DNA from: an uncultured Muribaculaceae bacterium | GTDB taxonomy: Bacteria > Bacteroidota > Bacteroidia > Bacteroidales > Muribaculaceae | Assembly (NCBI GenBank): GCA_910583795.1 | Contig: CAJTZQ010000024.1 | Location: forward strand, 1-47,987 | Direction of reading: 5' to 3' | Length of the DNA: 47,987 nucleotides | Shown here: piece after piece, positions 1 to 8,184 of the stretch | Position numbering within the stretch: position 1 is the first letter of the stretch | Layout: each line of letters begins with the position of its first letter | Translations under genes and position numbers: made by a program | The notes under the pieces: model-generated | The model's database searches: none | Told to the model about the DNA's origin: nothing | What the model saw: only the letters and a program-made list of their open reading frames with translations

Positions 1-59
1 TCATTTTGAGCGCCTTTCTGATATTTGGTGATATATTTTAATCGGTTTTAATACTATAC

Positions 60-1577
60 CTATTTTCCGATGCAGAAGGAGGAGAAGATGGAGTGGAGGA
101 GGTTGTCGGGGGTGATGGTGCCGGTTATGGTGCCGAGGTGGTGGAGGGCTTCTCGCACGTCTTGGGCTATGAAGTCGGCGGAGAGTCCGGTCTCTATCCC
201 TCCTATTGCTCTTGTCAGTGCGTCGGCTCCTCGCGTTAGTACTTCGTAGTGGCGGGCGTTGGTCACTATCAGTTCTGCGTCGGGATTGATGTCGCCAAAG
301 GTCAGTTCGTTCAGACATGTTTTGAGCTTGTCGAGCCCTAAGCCGGTCTTTGCGCTGAATTTTATCTGATTCGGCAATTCGCTGGCGGTTTGACTCGGAA
401 CATGAACAGCTCCGCGCGGGTCTGTCTCACTCCCGTTTTGATTTGTCAATTCGCTGGTGCTTTGCGCTCGAACATGGACAGCCTCGCGCGTGCATGATTC
501 ATCGGCGCTTTGCTGCGTATTGGGCGTTGGTGTGTCCGGATCTGGGGATTGGAGATCGGATTTGTTGAGGAGAGTGATTACTTTAGCGTCCGGTTTGGCG
601 GCGAGGAAACTGTTTAATTCATCATATTGATAGGGGAGGGGGGAGGTGGGGTCAATTATCCATATTACAATGCGGGCGTCTTGCATTTTTGATCGGGCAC
701 GTTCAATGCCGAGGTTTTCGACAACGTCTGATGTAGCCCGAAGTCCGGCGGTGTCGATAAACCGGTAGAGTACGCCGTCAATTTCGAGTGTGTCTTCAAT
801 CGTGTCGCGGGTGGTTCCGGGAATATCGCTTACAATCGCCTTATCGTCGCCCAACAGAAGATTGAGCAATGACGATTTCCCGGCGTTGGGTACACCTGCA
901 ATAACCACCGGCACACCCTCTTTGATTGCCGCACCTGACGAATAAGATGAGGCGAGTCGTTTCACTTTCGCAAGTAGAGCGTTGGCGAGTGACAGGAAGT
1001 TTGTGCGGTCGGCAAATTCAACGTCTTCTTCCGAGAAATCGAGTTCAAGTTCAAGAAGAGAAGCAAACTCCACAAGTTTGCCGCGCAATGCCTCAAGCTC
1101 GCGCGAGAAGTGTCCGCGAGTCTGCGATAGCGCAAGATCATGCGCCGCTCTGGATGACGAAGATATGAGATCGGCAATACCTTCAGCTTGTGCAAGGTCG
1201 AGCTTGCCGTTGAGAAACGCACGTTGGGTAAACTCTCCGTGGCCGGCAGCACGTGCCCCTCTGCGGATGAGGTCAGACAAGACTTCGCGCTGAATCCAAC
1301 GTGATCCGTGGACTGAGATCTCGACAGTGTCTTCTCCGGTGAAAGATGCCGGAGAACGGAATATGGTCGCCACAGCTTCATCGAGGATGCTCCCGTCGGT
1401 TGCGACATATTTCCCCAGATGGGCGGTGTGGGATGCTGCTTCGGTAAGCGACTTCCCGCTCCATGCGCCATCTACAATGCTGATGGCGTCGGGTCCCGAC
1501 ACACGGATTACCGCAATACCTCCCACACCTGCAGGAGTGGAGATTGCCGCGATAGTGTTCACTTCGAATTGTTCCAT
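60..1577 (-). CDS. mnmE: tRNA uridine-5-carboxymethylaminomethyl GTPase MnmE
   Basis: MnmE works with MnmG to install the cmnm5/nm5 group on U34 of tRNAs, using GTP and methylene-tetrahydrofolate. Seen in the 505-residue product: an N-terminal folate-binding part beginning DTIAAISTPAG-like, a G domain from about residue 220 with G1 GVPNAGKSS, G2 GTTRD, G3 DTAG and G4 NKSD, and the diagnostic C-terminal CIGK. MnmE is usually about 450-465 residues. The excess comes from roughly 60 residues after NKSD (about 342-402) that contain two copies of an AVHVxxQxxSELxNQ-like unit. All catalytic motifs are intact, so the gene is probably functional. Its start codon lies inside the end of the upstream nuclease gene (19-base overlap), suggesting cotranscription and coupled translation. 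The 59 bases beyond its stop hold nothing I can name. Confidence 0.96.
   Translation of the reverse strand: MEQFEVNTIAAISTPAGVGGIAVIRVSGPDAISIVDGAWSGKSLTEAASHTAHLGKYVATDGSILDEAVATIFRSPASFTGEDTVEISVHGSRWIQREVLSDLIRRGARAAGHGEFTQRAFLNGKLDLAQAEGIADLISSSSRAAHDLALSQTRGHFSRELEALRGKLVEFASLLELELDFSEEDVEFADRTNFLSLANALLAKVKRLASSYSSGAAIKEGVPVVIAGVPNAGKSSLLNLLLGDDKAIVSDIPGTTRDTIEDTLEIDGVLYRFIDTAGLRATSDVVENLGIERARSKMQDARIVIWIIDPTSPLPYQYDELNSFLAAKPDAKVITLLNKSDLQSPDPDTPTPNTQQSADESCTREAVHVRAQSTSELTNQNGSETDPRGAVHVPSQTASELPNQIKFSAKTGLGLDKLKTCLNELTFGDINPDAELIVTNARHYEVLTRGADALTRAIGGIETGLSADFIAQDVREALHHLGTITGTITPDNLLHSIFSSFCIGK
373..490. repeat. Imperfect 46-bp direct repeat inside mnmE
   Basis: Two copies, 373-418 and 445-490, start 72 bp apart. 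Both begin with (g)(g/t)caattcgctgg and end with cagc...cgcgcg, with about 80% identity by eye. Translated on the minus strand they give AVHVRAQSTSELTNQ and AVHVPSQTASELPNQ. They lie in the G domain between G4 and G5, within a stretch absent from normal MnmE. The phase is preserved, because 72 is a multiple of three. This resembles a repeat that has colonised coding sequence in frame. Confidence 0.75.
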
Positions 1578-2437
1578 TCCTTAAATGAATAAGTCTTCTC
1601 AACCATATCCTCTATTTTGTCGGGCAACGCCGGGAAGAAATCATAACCGAGAATCTTCTCCAGTTCATCGATGCTCATAGCGTAGTCCTGCATATTGCCG
1701 GGAGATGTCATGTTTGGGTATACGAAAGCTATACCTCTGGGTTGGTCAAGATAAGGCGCCATGAGCACTTTGAAAAACGCGCCCGGCACCCTCACTCCTG
1801 CATTCCCGATACGTTTAGTGTCGGCAGTCTCATAAATCGGTCCGGCGATTATCATTATCGCAGAGTCGCGCTTTGCCCATTGACGTTCCTTATTCTCCAG
1901 AGTGTTCCATGCCCCCGCGTTCAGACTATGGTCTTGCGGACAGATGTTAGCCATCACAAAGCAGTCGTCCATTGCCTCCTGACTCCATTTTTGGTCGGCG
2001 GCAGGACACATGTGTCCGCGGTCGTAGCCCGAACGGGTGTAATCTTTCGTGGAAGGGCACCCTTCGATATCCGGGTCTGTCCAGAAATTATCGCTACGTT
2101 CCACATCAGTCTTCACCTCCTCGCCAAGAAGCTCCCACGCCACATAATTCGGGGTGGCGTTATCCTTATTGAAAGATATTGTGAAGCCAACATATTCCTT
2201 GATCTGCGAGGTCAGGGCATCCGGGAGAGTTACGGTTTCAAGTCCCGGATAATGTTTCACTGTTTCCCCGTCGTCCGGCTTCCCCGTTATGGGGGTTCCC
2301 GGAACGTCTGATTCATGAGCTCCGGTGGTTTCCGAACAACCGTTCCATCCTGTCAGTCCTGCGATTATCGCCAATAGAAAAAGCACATCTGTTGCTATAT
2401 TATGTTTTTTTCTACTATGTCTTTTACGTTTAGCCAT
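1559..2437 (-). CDS. DNA/RNA non-specific endonuclease (NUC family), exported
   Basis: A 292-residue NUC-superfamily (beta-beta-alpha-metal) nuclease. The signature YDRGHMCPAADQKW lies near residue 135-150 with the catalytic His in DRGH, and MANICPQDHSLNAGAWNTLE follows with the conserved metal-binding Asn. The N-terminus is basic (MAKRKRHSRKK) followed by a hydrophobic segment ending WNGC at Cys34, so the protein is anchored or exported, possibly as a lipoprotein. I chose the start at 2437 rather than an in-frame ATG at 2527. An exact Bacteroidetes promoter sits at 2464-2495 and would put transcription start inside any longer version. The gene overlaps mnmE. Likely job: degradation of extracellular or periplasmic nucleic acid. 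Substrate and secretion route are inferred. Confidence 0.88.
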   Translation of the reverse strand: MAKRKRHSRKKHNIATDVLFLLAIIAGLTGWNGCSETTGAHESDVPGTPITGKPDDGETVKHYPGLETVTLPDALTSQIKEYVGFTISFNKDNATPNYVAWELLGEEVKTDVERSDNFWTDPDIEGCPSTKDYTRSGYDRGHMCPAADQKWSQEAMDDCFVMANICPQDHSLNAGAWNTLENKERQWAKRDSAIMIIAGPIYETADTKRIGNAGVRVPGAFFKVLMAPYLDQPRGIAFVYPNMTSPGNMQDYAMSIDELEKILGYDFFPALPDKIEDMVEKTYSFKEWNNSK

Positions 2438-2463
2438 ATTTGAAAAGTGAGTTAAATGTAACA

Positions 2464-2495
2464 CAAAATTAAGAATCATTTTGCTATGTTGCAAA
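2464..2495 (-). promoter_or_regulatory. Bacteroidetes promoter of nuclease-mnmE operon
   Basis: Read on the minus strand: TTTG (2492-2495), 20 bases, TAATTTTG (2464-2471). This is an exact match to TTTG-N19/21-TAnnTTTG. The predicted transcript begins about 20 bases before the ATG at 2437, which supports that start. Confidence 0.75.
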
Positions 2496-2646
2496 TTATA
2501 GGTAATTTTGAAAGGATTTTTGCGCAATTGATGAAGTATGATCGCTGTGCGCGGAATACAATCTGTGTCTGGCGATTGAGATGATTTACATTCATTCTCA
2601 CTATACTTATGATTGGTATGGAATTAAGGAATACCGCGATGGTGGT

Positions 2647-2678
2647 ATTGCCTAAGTTTCCTCGAGATGATAAATTTG
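2647..2678 (+). promoter_or_regulatory. Probable bioB promoter
   Basis: ATTG (2647-2650), 20 bases, TAAATTTG (2671-2678). The -7 box is exact and the -33 box has one mismatch. The predicted start is about 20 bases before the bioB ATG. No clear biotin-repressor operator was recognised. Confidence 0.55.
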
Positions 2679-2704
2679 CACAAAATTAACCTGATTTTTG
2701 TGAA

Positions 2705-3664
2705 ATGGAATTAGAAGAAATAAAAGAGAAGGCATTGCGTGGCGAGGGAGTCTCTCGCGAAGAGGCAGACTGGCTTGCCGAATATAAAGATCTCGATAAG
2801 CTTTGCGACGCCGCCAATGAAGTGAGCCGTCGCTGGCAAGGTAACGATGTGGATTCATGCTCCATTGTCAATGCACGCAGTGGCAGATGTGGAGAAGATT
2901 GCAAGTGGTGTGCCCAGGCGTCGCGCCATCATACCGGCTGCGAAACATATAATTTCCTCGAAACTGAAGAGGTGATGCGTGCAGCCTCGGCAAACGACGA
3001 GGCGGGGATACGGAAACTCTCTTTAGTGACAAGTGGAAGAGCTGTCACAAAAAAAGATCTTGAGAAATTTTGTGACGTCTTCCGTAAACTGTCAAAGGAA
3101 ACTAAACTGCATCTGTGTGCCTCCATGGGATTGCTTGGAGAGGAAGAGATGCAAATGCTCAAGGATGCAGGGGTTAGACGCTACCATTGTAATATGGAGA
3201 CATCGTCAACAGTGTTTCCTTCCCTTTGCTCCACACATACTCCGGAAGACAAGAAGCGAACGATTGCCGCCGCGCGAAAGTGTGGTCTTGAGGTTTGTTC
3301 AGGGGGAATTATAGGGATGGGAGAAAGCATGGCAGACAGGATTGATTTCGCTTTCGAGCTCGCCGAGCTTGATGTCGATTCAGTGCCAATAAATATCCTT
3401 AACCCTATTCCGGGAACTCCGCTTCAAGACACTCCGTTGATCAGTGAAGAGGATATTATACACACTGTTGCACTTTTCAGGTTTATCATGCCGACCAAGT
3501 CATTGCGTTTTGCCGGTGGGCGTATGCGTCTGAGCCATTCTTCGATGTTGAGGATCATGACGGGAGGTATGAACGGTGTCCTTATGGGCGACATGCTTAC
3601 CACTGTCAGCAATACCATAGCCGACGACCGTGTGCTTTTTGCGGAGGCAGGGATGAAGTTCTGA
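2705..3664 (+). CDS. bioB: Biotin synthase BioB
   Basis: A radical-SAM enzyme that inserts sulfur into dethiobiotin in the last step of biotin synthesis. The 319-residue length fits the family. The SAM cluster motif CGEDCKWCAQ is present near residues 62-71, preceded by SIVNARSGRC. Further BioB features are CASMGLL, the HCNMETS stretch and FAGGRM near the C-terminus, which carries the Arg that ligates the second iron-sulfur cluster. Other bio genes are not adjacent, so it appears to be transcribed alone from the promoter at 2647-2678. An AT-rich repeat follows directly after the stop. Confidence 0.96.
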   Translation: MELEEIKEKALRGEGVSREEADWLAEYKDLDKLCDAANEVSRRWQGNDVDSCSIVNARSGRCGEDCKWCAQASRHHTGCETYNFLETEEVMRAASANDEAGIRKLSLVTSGRAVTKKDLEKFCDVFRKLSKETKLHLCASMGLLGEEEMQMLKDAGVRRYHCNMETSSTVFPSLCSTHTPEDKKRTIAAARKCGLEVCSGGIIGMGESMADRIDFAFELAELDVDSVPINILNPIPGTPLQDTPLISEEDIIHTVALFRFIMPTKSLRFAGGRMRLSHSSMLRIMTGGMNGVLMGDMLTTVSNTIADDRVLFAEAGMKF

Positions 3665-3665
3665 T

Positions 3666-3738
3666 AATGCAAAATTCATAATGTATAATCGGCTGCGCTT
3701 TTGTCAATGCATAATGCAAAATTCATAATGCATAATCG
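3666..3738. repeat. 26-bp direct repeat, AT-rich intergenic
   Basis: The unit AATGCAAAATTCATAATG(T/C)ATAATCG occurs at 3666-3691 and 3713-3738 with one mismatch. From 3760 to 3836 the sequence is low-complexity acatacaacataa-like DNA leading to the next ATG. A related stretch lies at 4394-4425. No coding potential. Confidence 0.8.
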
Positions 3739-3837
3739 CTTTGAAAGAGACCGGCAACATTCATCATTAAACATATAACTTACAACATACGACATAAAAC
3801 ATACAACATAAGAACATACAACAACATATAACTAAAA

Positions 3838-4383
3838 ATGAACAAATCTATCTATAAATATGCGTCGGAGGCAGGACTCCCGATCGGGATGTACCTCACT
3901 ATGATGTCGGCATGCCTGCTGATGAGCTTGCGTGTCGAAATCCTTTCCATGATGATCTTCCCCCTGATTGTGGGTTTCCCGATAATCCTGGGAATGATCA
4001 TGAAACGAATATCAACACAAGAACCTGCTTACATGAAGGTCTCCGCACTATGGCTGGGTGGGATATATACAGTTATTTTCGGCACATTGATCTGTTCTCT
4101 GTTCTCGGGAGTGTATCTTGTTTTTGTTGACCCCGGTTTTGTCAACTCGTATTTCGACCACGCGATAACCACAATAGAGACATCACCGATGGCAGCCGAA
4201 TATGAATCAACCACAAGCTTAATGCGTGAGGCTATGGATGCACATATCCTGCCTACAGGCATGGAATTTGTTAGCGCCATGGGATGGCTTACATGTTTTG
4301 CCGGATCGATACTCTCGCTTGTCCTTTCGGTGATAATAGTGAGAACCGGAGGGAAGAAGAGACGATTGATAATGGATAATTAA
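3838..4383 (+). CDS. DUF4199-like integral membrane protein
   Basis: A 181-residue protein with about four hydrophobic segments (roughly residues 15-35, 38-50, 65-95 and 140-165), a loop rich in Thr/Glu between the third and fourth, and a basic C-terminus (GGKKRRL). Composition, length and position directly before a dolichol-phosphate-mannose-like glycosyltransferase match the DUF4199 family of Bacteroidetes. Its function is not known. The neighbour suggests a role in envelope glycolipid or polymer assembly, which is inference only. The ATG follows a long AT-rich leader with no clear promoter. Confidence 0.75.
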   Translation: MNKSIYKYASEAGLPIGMYLTMMSACLLMSLRVEILSMMIFPLIVGFPIILGMIMKRISTQEPAYMKVSALWLGGIYTVIFGTLICSLFSGVYLVFVDPGFVNSYFDHAITTIETSPMAAEYESTTSLMREAMDAHILPTGMEFVSAMGWLTCFAGSILSLVLSVIIVRTGGKKRRLIMDN

Positions 4384-4393
4384 GAAATTGAAA

Positions 4394-4425
4394 AATGCAT
4401 AATTCATAATGCTTAATTCATAATT
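4394..4425. repeat. AT-rich intergenic repeat related to 3666-3738
   Basis: Tandem variants of (a)tgcataattcata / atgcttaattcata sit between the DUF4199 gene and the glycosyltransferase gene. The ATTCATAATGC core is shared with the repeat after bioB. The remaining gap up to 4517 is T-rich and contains no gene. Confidence 0.6.
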
Positions 4426-4517
4426 GGGATTTTTTTTGTAATTTCGCATTTGTGATTGTGCCCGCTTCATTTGCGCTTCCTTCATATGCGCCCGTGGCAA
4501 ATTAATTTGATGACAAA

Positions 4518-5468
4518 ATGGATATATCAGTTGTTATACCTTTATATAATGAGGAGGAGTCGCTCCCTGAACTCGCTGCATGGATCGAGCGGGTTATGAA
4601 TGCTAACGGATTCTCGTATGAGATACTTTTCATAGACGACGGCTCCACCGACAGGTCATTAGACGTGATCCATGGTCTTGCGAAAAAGAATGAGAATATC
4701 CATGCAGTCTCTTTTTCAAGAAATTATGGTAAGTCGCCGGCTTTGAACACCGGTTTCCGCCGTGCCAAAGGGGATGTGGTCATAACTATGGACGCCGATC
4801 TTCAGGATAGTCCCGATGAAATTCCTGAGCTTTACCGTATGATCACCAAAGATGGCTATGACCTTGTGTCCGGGTGGAAGAAGAAACGTTATGACCCGTT
4901 GTCGAAGACCATACCCACAAAACTTTTCAACGCCACGGCGCGAAAGGTGAGCGGCATTAAAAATTTGCATGATTTTAACTGTGGACTTAAGGCATACCGC
5001 AATGCTGTGGTTAAGCATATAGAGGTCTATGGAGATATGCACCGCTATATACCATATCTTGCAAAGAACGCAGGCTACCGCAATATCGGTGAGAAAGTAG
5101 TGCATCATCAGGCACGAAAATACGGTCACACCAAATTTGGTCTCGATCGTTTCATTAATGGTTACCTCGATCTCGGTACGCTATGGTTCCAGTCAAAATT
5201 CGGAGTGAAACCTATGCATATTTTCGGATTGTTGGGTTCCCTTATGTTCTTGATTGGGTTTATAGCTGTTGTTGTGGTGCTTGTATTGAAGATAATCAGC
5301 ATGAACAGCGACACGTATCATTTCTATGTTACAAACTCGGTTTATTTTTATCTGTCGCTGGCTGCGATGATCATGGGGCTGCAGTTTTTCCTGTCAGGTT
5401 TTATAGGTGAACTCATCACCAGAAATTCACCTGAACGTAACAATTATCTCATAGCCGAAGAATTTTGA
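4518..5468 (+). CDS. GT2 family polyprenyl-phosphate glycosyltransferase (DPM1/GtrB-like)
   Basis: A 316-residue family 2 glycosyltransferase. The N-terminal GT-A domain begins DISVVIPLYNEEESLPEL and has IDDGSTD near residue 40 and the metal-binding DADLQD near residue 95. The GrbB-type acceptor region includes DFNCGLKAYR and HRYIPYLA. Two C-terminal membrane helices (about 235-260 and 275-300) anchor it. This is the architecture of enzymes that transfer a sugar from a nucleotide donor to undecaprenyl phosphate at the inner membrane. The sugar cannot be told from the sequence. It is followed after 4 bases by the next gene, so the two are likely cotranscribed. Confidence 0.9.
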   Translation: MDISVVIPLYNEEESLPELAAWIERVMNANGFSYEILFIDDGSTDRSLDVIHGLAKKNENIHAVSFSRNYGKSPALNTGFRRAKGDVVITMDADLQDSPDEIPELYRMITKDGYDLVSGWKKKRYDPLSKTIPTKLFNATARKVSGIKNLHDFNCGLKAYRNAVVKHIEVYGDMHRYIPYLAKNAGYRNIGEKVVHHQARKYGHTKFGLDRFINGYLDLGTLWFQSKFGVKPMHIFGLLGSLMFLIGFIAVVVVLVLKIISMNSDTYHFYVTNSVYFYLSLAAMIMGLQFFLSGFIGELITRNSPERNNYLIAEEF

Positions 5469-5472
5469 TTAA

Positions 5473-6006
5473 TTGGATAATAAGACATTACATATTTTGC
5501 GATTTTTGAAGAGACTGGCAGCTCCGGGAGTGATGGCTGCCATTGTCGGGATGGCTTCGTGTTCAAGCGACGAATGTCTCGACAATAAGAATTCTCTTCC
5601 CCTTGCCGGCTTTTACAATTCGGCGAAAGATAATGAGAAGATAAGCATAGACTCCATATCGATATATGGTATAGGGGCTCCGGGAGACAGTGTGCTTCAT
5701 GACTCCGTTCGTGGACTCAGTGAATCCTATCTACCGTTCCGTATCGATCAGGGTGAAACGAGATATGTTATCAAATATCTTTCGGGATTATTGGGACGTT
5801 TCGGCATTGCCGACACTATCACGTTTCGTTATGATATTCAGCCCTGGTTTGTATCTTCGGCTTGCGGTGTTGTCTACTATTATAATATGGATACGATCGT
5901 CACGACTCACCATGTGATAGACTCTGTGACATGTCCGGAAGGAAAGATCACAAACATAAGTAGTGAAAACCTGCGGATTTATTTCCGTGTGTCGACTGAG
6001 GAGTAA
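5473..6006 (+). CDS. Small lipoprotein (DUF6452-like), TTG start
   Basis: A 177-residue protein with an N-terminal hydrophobic stretch ending GMASC. Cys30 is the likely lipidated residue, followed by the acidic SSDE typical of lipoproteins exported to the surface in Bacteroidetes. An in-frame TAA directly precedes the TTG at 5473 and the first internal ATG would remove most of the signal, so TTG is the most reasonable start. The mature part is beta-rich with no recognised enzyme motif. It lies 4 bases after the glycosyltransferase and 3 bases before the next gene. The pairing with the following envelope protein recalls the DUF6452/DUF6048 pairs of Bacteroides. I am moderately sure of the family name and know no function. 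Confidence 0.7.
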   Translation: MDNKTLHILRFLKRLAAPGVMAAIVGMASCSSDECLDNKNSLPLAGFYNSAKDNEKISIDSISIYGIGAPGDSVLHDSVRGLSESYLPFRIDQGETRYVIKYLSGLLGRFGIADTITFRYDIQPWFVSSACGVVYYYNMDTIVTTHHVIDSVTCPEGKITNISSENLRIYFRVSTEE

Positions 6007-6009
6007 GAT

Positions 6010-6963
6010 ATGAAAAGGATATTCAAGACACTTCCGCTTCTGATAGTGGCGCTGATTTGCTCGGCGATTCCTGTCATGGCTCAAAAAAAGATCACTCCGG
6101 TCGACAAGGACCCTACGAGGCCGCGCCAGCCTGTGCTGCACTATTATGACAAGCACGGTAATCCGCTTGATGAACCGGTGCTTTTCCTCGCGGACCTTGA
6201 TACTGTGAAGAAAGCGAAATCGGGACCCGTCTATCCGTTGTTGCATTCGGTGAGTTTCGGAGCCAATTTTTTTGATGGAGTGATGCTGCTTGCCGGTCAG
6301 AAACATGCAAGCATTGATCTATGGGCATCGTTGTCGCTCCACAACTGGTTTGAGCCGGTTGTGGAATTGGGTATCGGATTTGCCGACAATAAACCTGAGG
6401 AAGGAAATTTTCACTATAAGGGTAAACCGTCTTTTTATGGAAAGATAGGCATTAATTATAACTTCTTGTATAAGAGTAATCCGGATTATCAAGTGTATTT
6501 TGGATTGCGAGGAGGTTTCTCTTCGTTCAGCTACGATATCACCGACATCACGATCAATTCGCCTTATTGGGATCAATCGAATAAATTCTCTATCATAGGT
6601 CAGAAAGCACATGCTGTGTATGGCGAGGTGTTGGGAGGAATTAAGGTGAAACTGTGGAAAAATATCTCGATGGGATGGAGTGCAAGATATAAGTTTAAGG
6701 GAAAGGTTAAGAATGGCAGCAATTCCACACCTTGGTTTATACCCGGTTATGGCACACGTCCTTTGAGTGCAACTTTCTCAATTATTTACACATTGCCTCT
6801 CAATAAGGATAAGAAAGAAAAAGTGATTCCAGCCGAAGACGGTTCGGTGCCGGCAGATCCAGCTGTTGTCCCTGATGATAAAACAGGAACGACCACAGAA
6901 GGAAATAATCCCGCTGAAGAAACTGGTTCAATAGCTCTTGACAGAAGTGTCGTTGCCGATTAA
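6010..6963 (+). CDS. DUF6048-like outer-membrane/envelope protein
   Basis: A 317-residue protein with a clear signal peptide (hydrophobic core to about residue 24, cleavage after PVMA). The mature part alternates aromatic and polar residues (GAKFF-, FYGKIGINYNFLY-, VYFGLRGGFSSFSYD-like strands), the pattern of a small outer-membrane beta-barrel. A proline/acidic tail (about 270-317) lies outside that pattern. It is probably in one operon with the lipoprotein before it, and a strong terminator follows. No function can be assigned from the sequence. Confidence 0.72.
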   Translation: MKRIFKTLPLLIVALICSAIPVMAQKKITPVDKDPTRPRQPVLHYYDKHGNPLDEPVLFLADLDTVKKAKSGPVYPLLHSVSFGANFFDGVMLLAGQKHASIDLWASLSLHNWFEPVVELGIGFADNKPEEGNFHYKGKPSFYGKIGINYNFLYKSNPDYQVYFGLRGGFSSFSYDITDITINSPYWDQSNKFSIIGQKAHAVYGEVLGGIKVKLWKNISMGWSARYKFKGKVKNGSNSTPWFIPGYGTRPLSATFSIIYTLPLNKDKKEKVIPAEDGSVPADPAVVPDDKTGTTTEGNNPAEETGSIALDRSVVAD

Positions 6964-6976
6964 AGAATCATTAAAG

Positions 6977-7027
6977 AAAAAGAGTCTCGAGTCATTTTGT
7001 AAAATGGCACGAGACTCTTTTCTGTTT
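6977..7027 (+). terminator. Rho-independent terminator
   Basis: A 12-base stem, AAAGAGTCTCG (about 6978-6989) pairing with CGAGACTCTTT (7010-7020), is flanked by A- and T-runs. It can work in both directions: for the operon ending at 6963 on the plus strand and for the AEC gene ending at 7060 on the minus strand. Confidence 0.85.
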
Positions 7028-7059
7028 TAAATAAAATTATTTGATAATTTAGGGGTTGA

Positions 7060-8061
7060 TCAGATTGCTGCCGAATGGAGGACCATATCTGTGATCCAGA
7101 TCCAGAGTGGGCAGAACCCAATGAAGAGGATTACTGACAAGGTCAGCGATGATGTGCCGGTTGCTACATAGGTGTTGTATTCATCAGCGATAATAATTCC
7201 TGAGAATGCCGGGGGAAGAGCACCTGCCACCACGAGCATCTTGAGGTTGAGAGGATCCATGTGGAATATAAGTCCGAGAATAAGAAGTATGGCAGGCATA
7301 ACAACCATTTTAAGTATAGACCCCAAGATCGCTTGCCAGTTGATATTCACTTTGATAGATGAAAGTGTTATACCGGCAGAGAATACTGCGAGTGATGCAT
7401 TTGCACCTTTTATCAAATCAAACGAAGGACTTGCCCACTTAGGCCAAGGAATTCCTACAAGCACCCATATCACTGCGAGAATTGGCGCCCACGCCACAGG
7501 CTGTTCCAATGCATGAAGCACGGGGAGCCATGCGCTTGGTCGTTTTTTCTTAAGGGTTGCTGTCCCACCTGCCGACACACTTGCTATCTCCTGCTTTTCA
7601 AGAGAGGCGTTCATCAAAGAAAGCCCCACCGGAATACCCACGGCATTGACAACGATACTCACAATCGCTACAACTAATGCCACACTCGGTGTTGTGCCGA
7701 AAATAGGTTCCAGGACAGCGAATCCGAGGAACCCGATTGTCGGGGAGCCACTAATCAATGCCGATACGGCTGCATCTGCGCCGGTGTTTTTTTTAAAGAG
7801 TTTGAAAACATAGTAGACAAGCATGAAACAAAACATGATGCCCACAAGTGATATCAACGAAAGTTTAATGTCTTTTGCCAACATTTCCCGGGTGGATTGC
7901 ACGATAGAGACAAACAGGGCGGCGGGCAAGGCATAGTCAAGTACAACTTTGTTGAATTTCTTGGAATCGTCACCGTTGAAAATCCCCTTTTTGCCTGAAA
8001 TATATCCGGCAAGCATCACCACGATAATAGGGACAATAGCGTATAAAATTATATGTTCCAT
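7060..8061 (-). CDS. yfdV: AEC family transporter, probable oxalate/formate carrier (YfdV-like)
   Basis: A 333-residue auxin-efflux-carrier (AEC) family permease with about ten hydrophobic segments, arranged as two halves around a polar loop at about residues 165-185. The start MEHIILYAIVPIIVVMLAGYI is typical of the family. It lies downstream of formyl-CoA transferase and oxalyl-CoA decarboxylase in the same order as E. coli yfdW-yfdU-yfdV. By that context it probably moves oxalate and/or formate across the inner membrane in place of an OxlT antiporter. The substrate is inferred. A 312-base gap holding a repeat element separates it from oxc, so it may have its own promoter, though no consensus box was found. 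Confidence 0.85.
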   Translation of the reverse strand: MEHIILYAIVPIIVVMLAGYISGKKGIFNGDDSKKFNKVVLDYALPAALFVSIVQSTREMLAKDIKLSLISLVGIMFCFMLVYYVFKLFKKNTGADAAVSALISGSPTIGFLGFAVLEPIFGTTPSVALVVAIVSIVVNAVGIPVGLSLMNASLEKQEIASVSAGGTATLKKKRPSAWLPVLHALEQPVAWAPILAVIWVLVGIPWPKWASPSFDLIKGANASLAVFSAGITLSSIKVNINWQAILGSILKMVVMPAILLILGLIFHMDPLNLKMLVVAGALPPAFSGIIIADEYNTYVATGTSSLTLSVILFIGFCPLWIWITDMVLHSAAI

Positions 8062-8068
8062 AGTTTTT

Positions 8069-8184
8069 AAGTTTAGGGTTCAGGATATTGTTTGAAGTTT
8101 AAGGTTCAGGGAATATGCAAGAGAGAAAGACTTCCACATGTTCCAAACTCATTCATTCCCCTGAACCTAAACTTAAAACCCTAA
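8069..8184. repeat. Direct and inverted short repeats upstream of the AEC gene
   Basis: AAGTTTAGGGTTCAGG at 8069-8084 recurs as AAGTTTAAGGTTCAGGG at 8095-8111. Both are inverted at about 8158-8184 (CCCTGAACCTAAACTT, then AAAACCCTAA). The outer arms could pair into a long stem in the leader of the AEC mRNA. No T-run makes it a standard terminator. Confidence 0.6.

Noticed and set aside
1742..2311. A 189-codon open frame on the plus strand opposite the nuclease gene
   Set aside because: It lies wholly antisense to a gene with clear catalytic motifs, has no promoter and shows no recognisable domain.
2101..2527. Extended nuclease start at 2527
   Set aside because: The exact promoter at 2464-2495 would fall inside the coding region, and the extra residues are not a signal peptide.
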